The position numbers were made by a program, and so were the translations under genes. Below the pieces are notes generated by a model, which saw only the letters and a list, made by a program, of their open reading frames with translations, was not told where the DNA came from and made no database searches. From Takakia lepidozioides (Eukaryota; Streptophyta; Takakiopsida; Takakiales; Takakiaceae), in the NCBI GenBank assembly GCA_030704615.1, contig CM060733.1, positions 14,012,001 through 14,076,000 on the forward strand: 64,000 nt of DNA, given 5' to 3'. Of this stretch, positions 59,653-64,000 are shown piece after piece. How positions within the stretch are numbered: the first letter of the stretch is position 1; every line of letters starts with the position of its first letter.

Positions 59653-60535
59653 GTGGGGGGAACAGATATCGATCGTACCTGTATGACAAAAATGGGTGTC
59701 TTCCTGCGTCGATACTATGAGGCCGGTATTTGTTTTCTGGAAAGAGGTGGGAGTCTTCTACATTTGCGTTTGCAAATGGTATGCAAGTTGTTTGTGAAAA
59801 GTCTGGTGACATTCAATAAATTGATCAAAACTGAATTGGGGGTGGGATGATCCAAAAATTGCTCCACCTAGCAATTATGTCCATTGTAAACTCTTAAAAC
59901 ACATAGGCTTGCATACGCATACTGGCTATTTGAAAGATAAAGATGAACCTGACTTTGAGTTTGTCCATAGCAATGTTACGAGTGATGAGGAGGAATATAT
60001 CAAGTTTGGTGCTAGTGCTGCCAAGAATCGTGTGTGTTTGACACATCAGAACCTTGTATATCGAGTACATATGTGGTGTAAATACAAGATGCGGAGTGTT
60101 CTATCTTCCACGCTGCCAAAAGTTCTGTTCGATATGATGAAATTTGGACAGTTTTATCTTGCTGCGAACTGGGTGGTTCATTTTCACAACAGGGGAATGG
60201 ATTTAGAAAGATCGGCCTCTATGTGGAAATGCATGGTTGCCCCTCATCAGTTGCAAATGGTGGATGTGGCAAGGATCTTTTTTGATGTTTCAACGCCTTG
60301 CAGCCGTCTCAGGGAGGAACAATATACTGCGTTAGAAAATAGAGTTCCCCATACTCCTGTTCGTTGTCGGCCTATGGTTCCACCAATAGTTTCTTCTTCT
60401 AGCACTTCGTCTGCTCATGAGGTGCACAATGTTTCCTCTTCTTGTACTGCATTACTTCGCTCAGGTGGATCTGCTCATCGGGTGCAATATATCCCTGTTC
60501 ACATTCCAGATACAGTTCCATTTCACGTATTTTAA
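59653..60535 (+). pseudogene. Unrecognised degenerate coding sequence
   Basis: Two plus-strand frames join across a probable one-base shift near 59830-59850. The first (59653-59850) includes GTDIDRTCMTKMGVFLRRYY. The second is open from 59825 to a stop at 60535 without an early ATG and includes WDDPKIAPPSNYVHCKLLKH, NLVYRVHMWCKYKMRSVL and FGQFYLAANWVVHFHNRGMD, with a Ser-rich tail. The length of the second frame (~237 codons) and its balanced composition suggest former coding sequence, perhaps of a mobile element, but I cannot name a family. Confidence 0.35.
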
Positions 60536-61363
60536 ATTCTGTACAAAGCTACTTGTACAAATTTGTATTTAATTTTTGTGAATACAACATACCACTTTCA
60601 CTTTTCTGGACCAATGGATGATTTTGTATTCCACTTCCTTCCAACATTCATTTTTGCACCATCACAAATTTTAAGAAAGCTATGCAGTTTGATTCTTTGT
60701 TTTATTCACCCTTCACATGTTAACGTCAAATTTCAAAACGAAAGGCGGGTCCGCCCTTCAAATGATCTGGAAGATTTCAACGGAACAGGAAGATTTCATT
60801 CAAAAGGAGGAAGTACCTCGAGGGGGGTAGTCCAACTTGGAATAATGGTATGGCGGATTGGCACGTGTGGAAGAAACGACCGTTGTGACCGTTGCTGTAT
60901 GTACTATGTAGTCTCTCTCACGCGCGCACACTGCCCCATGCTGCCTCGCGCTGCTTGTCTTCCATCCTTGTCGCTGTGGACACACAAGTGAAATGTCAGA
61001 TTTCGGACAGTGATCTCTCTCGCTCTGTACCTCCATTGGGTGTTTGGTGTGCTTTCCTTCTGTTTGTGTCTCTACTATAATCATTGGGTTGTTTGGTGAG
61101 CTCTTCCCTTGTCTGTGGGTAGAATTGTCAGATCGATCATTCTTCTGTCTGTGGCACCCTCTGGTCTGTAGCGTGTTCTCTTCCTGCGTGTGCTCTGCCT
61201 TCGTTGGGCTCATTGGTGAGATCTCACCCTTGTGTGTGGGTTCCCACTGCCAAATCTCGTTGAACACCCTGCTCCACCAGTGTAGTCTCCAAACAGCTCA
61301 TTCTTTTCTCCCTGGCCGTCTTTTAGTGTCGCTGACGAGATTGGAGCGTAATAGGGTTAGGTG
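60536..61363. other. Intergenic and leader of the gene at 61364
   Basis: From about 61031 to 61270 a degenerate repeat recurs: CATTGGGTGTTTGGTG, CATTGGGTTGTTTGGTGAGC (61081) and CGTTGGGCTCATTGGTGAG (61202), with CCTTGTSTGTGGGT after the last two, spaced ~120 bp. No coding frame is recognised. Confidence 0.45.
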
Positions 61364-62875
61364 ATGACAATCGCTAACGTTCAGCAGGTGAGCAAGTCAG
61401 CCTCGGAGGGTCTACATGCAAAATTTTCTGATCTGTGTGAGCACGAAGAACTGAGGGTTCAGGGGCGTCAAAGCAGGATTTCTAAGTTGGCTTCCAAGTC
61501 CCGACAGGCCACCAAATCTCTTCGCAGGTTTCACCTGCAGGAGAGAAAAAATGATGAGGTGCGAAGATAGTCTCGATCTGATAAAGGGGAAAGGAAAACG
61601 AGGGAGAGAGGAGTTGTACGACAAACTCATAGGATTTTCTCCGTGTCACGATTCCCTAGATTTCCTGTTGCAAATAGGCCTAGACTGTACGCACATTTTG
61701 GATGGAGCAAGAGGAGGAAGGTCGCAACGATGATTGTTTGTGCATGCGTGACTCAGTCTTTACGAATTGATGTTGCTGTGTGATTCAGGGACAGAGCTAA
61801 TAAAGTAAAATGTTGCATTTGACAGGGCCGATCTTCTTCCGTTGATGAAGAAGATCTCATGTTGTCTATCTTGCCTGTGAGATCTCAGACTTCTGTTGTC
61901 TATATGCGGAGGTTGAAAAGCTTCAAAACTCCGAAGTGGGTTGCGAAAACACCGCCACGACCTTCGACCTACCATGCCCCCGGAGTTGCTGACAAGGTAC
62001 CCAGCAACTTCTACAGTCTTGAATCCACCCTGCTTTCCATGCTATGCTAAGAGGTGACGGGAGGATTGTAGGACATTCTAGAATTCACCGCTATCTTTGT
62101 GTTAGTCCATACTGGTTCTAAGGCTTTCTCCGTTGCTCTTTGTTCAGTAGCCCTCAAAATTGTTTTCTGTTTTCCTCTCTCCAAAACAATATTCTGGTGC
62201 AATAGGAGGCTGCAGAATTGAGCTGCTCTTTGGATCAACCCAGTTAGCACCAGATCTTGATCGTACACTAAGCTTGTGGACGGTGTTTGTATGGTCTTCA
62301 GGTGCTGCAAATTTGTGGGGTTTCATGCGCCAACACAAGCAGATTCATCAATCTTCCAGCCTACTGATATTTCGCTAAGAGGTCGAGGCGGTGGGGGATA
62401 TTCTCCACCATAATGGAGCACGAATGATCTCCAAAGTGTATACAAGGGAATTCGGGCCCGCCGAGCAGACTCAGCTCCTCAATCCATTAGTCCTCCCTCG
62501 GGAAATATTGGAGGGTGGGTAGTTGATCTTGTAGGTATGTGGTTGTTTTGCCAACTCTACCCTGCAAAGGGAACAACGAGTTGGAGTTGGTTCCAACTTC
62601 CCCGTGAGTGTCTAGCTATCTCAAGGATTGCTAGTTAAGATCAGGGATCAGCCATCTTGGAGTGGTTGCAGGAATTAGGTGTTGAATAGCTTCAATTGAG
62701 GTGTGTTTTGAAGTAGTGTTGGTGTAATCAAGACACTTGATTGTGCCTACTAACTTAGCAGAGTCTTCACCCTCACTGTTGACCTGGACCCTAACTGGGG
62801 TTGCAGGAGGAACTGCTTCTTTGGGAAGAGCTGAGCAAGCAAGGCACTGTCATGACTCGCAGTAAGCCAGTGTGA
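61364..62875 (+). CDS. Unrecognised spliced gene
   Basis: Exon 1 61364-61558 (ATG at 61364, 65 codons) and exon 2 61826-61996 (57 codons) join in phase 0 through a GT-AG intron. Exon 1 is basic and Ser-rich (RQSRISKLASKSRQATKSLR), exon 2 is SVDEEDLMLSILPVRSQTSV with VYMRRLKSFKTPKWVAKTPP. A third exon from 62807 (EELLLWEELSKQGTVMTRSK) keeps phase 0 and would end at a TGA at 62875, giving 144 codons. A further open stretch 62898-63011 (RRVHTASGTSAIDECYVNHD) looks coding but does not join in frame by a canonical donor. I recognise no domain. The short charged exons could be a small nuclear protein. Confidence 0.45.
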
Positions 62876-63011
62876 TTTATTTTTGGTAAACATTCAGGGC
62901 CGATTGCGCAGGGTTCACACTGCTTCTGGAACTTCTGCTATTGATGAGTGCTATGTGAATCATGATAGCCAGGGTGGGAAAAAGAAACAAGTGGATTACT
63001 TAACTTGCTAA

Positions 63012-63391
63012 GGCCAAAAATCCAGGGGTACCAAAGTCGAACAAATTTGGAGAACCACAGAAAATCAAAGAACAAATCAACCACCAAATGGTGCAGGAAG
63101 GCGATGTCACCTGCATGTAAAATGTTAGTTGCTGCCAAAATTGCAGTGTGTTCTTGGGCACTTTGCAATTTGTGCTTCTACCCTTGCAGCAAAAACAGAG
63201 AAACCTAAGGACCAAAGGTACACACTTACAGCCAAGATTGCACCAGAGACTCAGAAGAACTGCATGAAGAACTGGCATGAAAGAGGGTAATCAAATGGTA
63301 CTTCAACAAAAGCACCTATTTGCTTAATAGTGTGCCTCATGCAGATATGCTGCTAAGAAGCATTTCTGAAAGATTGGGTATCGCGGAGATT
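63012..63391. other. 3' flank of the unrecognised gene
   Basis: No coding frame is supported. More exons of the preceding gene could be here, but none can be fixed. Confidence 0.3.
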
Positions 63392-63635
63392 ATCCAACAG
63401 GTAAGTACAAGCTGACATCAAAATGCTGCATGCTGAGAGTGGGTTATGCTTAGGCACTCAAAAGAACGGCCTGGAGTTAGCTACATGGCCATACATGTTT
63501 AACCCTTAAACGGCAAGCCTACCCCTGCAAACCACCAGTGAAGAACATGTCATATCATTTCCAGTCAAAGCCAATGGAAGGCAGCCATTCGAGAATGTGA
63601 ATTTAGAATAGGCTCTTGCACACATTTTGTCATAA
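63392..63635. repeat. Dispersed repeat R3, copy 2
   Basis: Second copy of the sequence at 47546-47754, with ~35 extra bases around 63463-63500. This copy has no inverted-repeat arms next to it. Confidence 0.85.
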
Positions 63636-64000
63636 CATAAGCCTAATTCAAGGTTATACATGCTTACACATACGGCGAGACTTCACACTTCCTACTCCAT
63701 ACTTCCGCCATGTAGATGTGTTCTTCCCTGCTTCAGGATGGTATATAATTGAGGCTAGAAAACACCTGCTCCCGGCGTTCTCACAGAGTATGAGCACCTC
63801 TCAGATCAAGGTCCCGCTTTACCAATAAAGCTTACTTTGAACAATCTAGCCCATTGAAACGCTTGCTTCACATTCTATTCCAACATCAATGCCATAAGAT
63901 GAAATGTCAGCCCTTACATCAATACTGAATCCCTTTCATAAGATTGTGCTAGTCTAGATTGATCGTGGGTGAGTTTTATGACATGGTAGATCAAAGACCC
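63636..64000. other. Window end, no gene recognised
   Basis: A plus-strand 70-codon frame (63616-63828) begins inside R3 and has no family resemblance. Confidence 0.35.

Overview
The window comes from a plant nuclear genome. It carries multi-exon genes with GT-AG introns, a plant-specific type-A cytokinin response regulator, and several generations of nested retrotransposons (chromoviral and other Ty3 elements, two LINE families, SINE-like pieces). The mix of LINE families and a PHD-bearing Ty3 element looks to me like a non-seed land plant (lycophyte, fern or moss grade). That placement is an impression, not a demonstration.

Layout. 1-3079: 3' part of a type-A response regulator whose receiver domain is preceded by at least seven imperfect ~20-residue repeats. 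3080-18166: about 15 kb of intergenic repeats, comprising a ~2.5 kb repeat pair with PPR-like debris, an 80-bp structured insert flanked by 10-bp direct repeats, LINE tails, a candidate MITE, two related LTRs, a chromovirus remnant and tandem repeats. 18167-22934: CD2BP2/Lin1 (U5-52K) homologue, 10 exons. 24050-26783: two-hotdog acyl-CoA thioesterase, 6 exons. 28773-29525: intronless proteasome subunit alpha type-4. 29526-36670: repeats and a decayed Ty3 integrase. 36671-46664 (minus): VPS53, subunit of the GARP tethering complex, 23 exons assembled by eye into an uninterrupted 809-codon frame, with one apparent GC-AG intron. 47251-48320: long inverted repeat. 48750-59140: a minus-strand LINE split at one codon by a ~7.7 kb block of nested elements, including a Ty3 element that ends in a PHD finger. 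59653-60535: degenerate unrecognised coding sequence. 61364 onward: an unrecognised spliced gene.

The host genes are unrelated housekeeping functions (hormone signalling, splicing, acyl-CoA hydrolysis, proteasome, endosome-to-Golgi tethering), and no operon-like logic is expected. The most unusual items are the repeat array on the response regulator, the 80-bp structured insert found at three places, the PHD-tailed Ty3 element, and the LINE split by a nested insertion. Exon boundaries were read by hand from splice sites, reading frame and remembered family sequence. No alignment was run.
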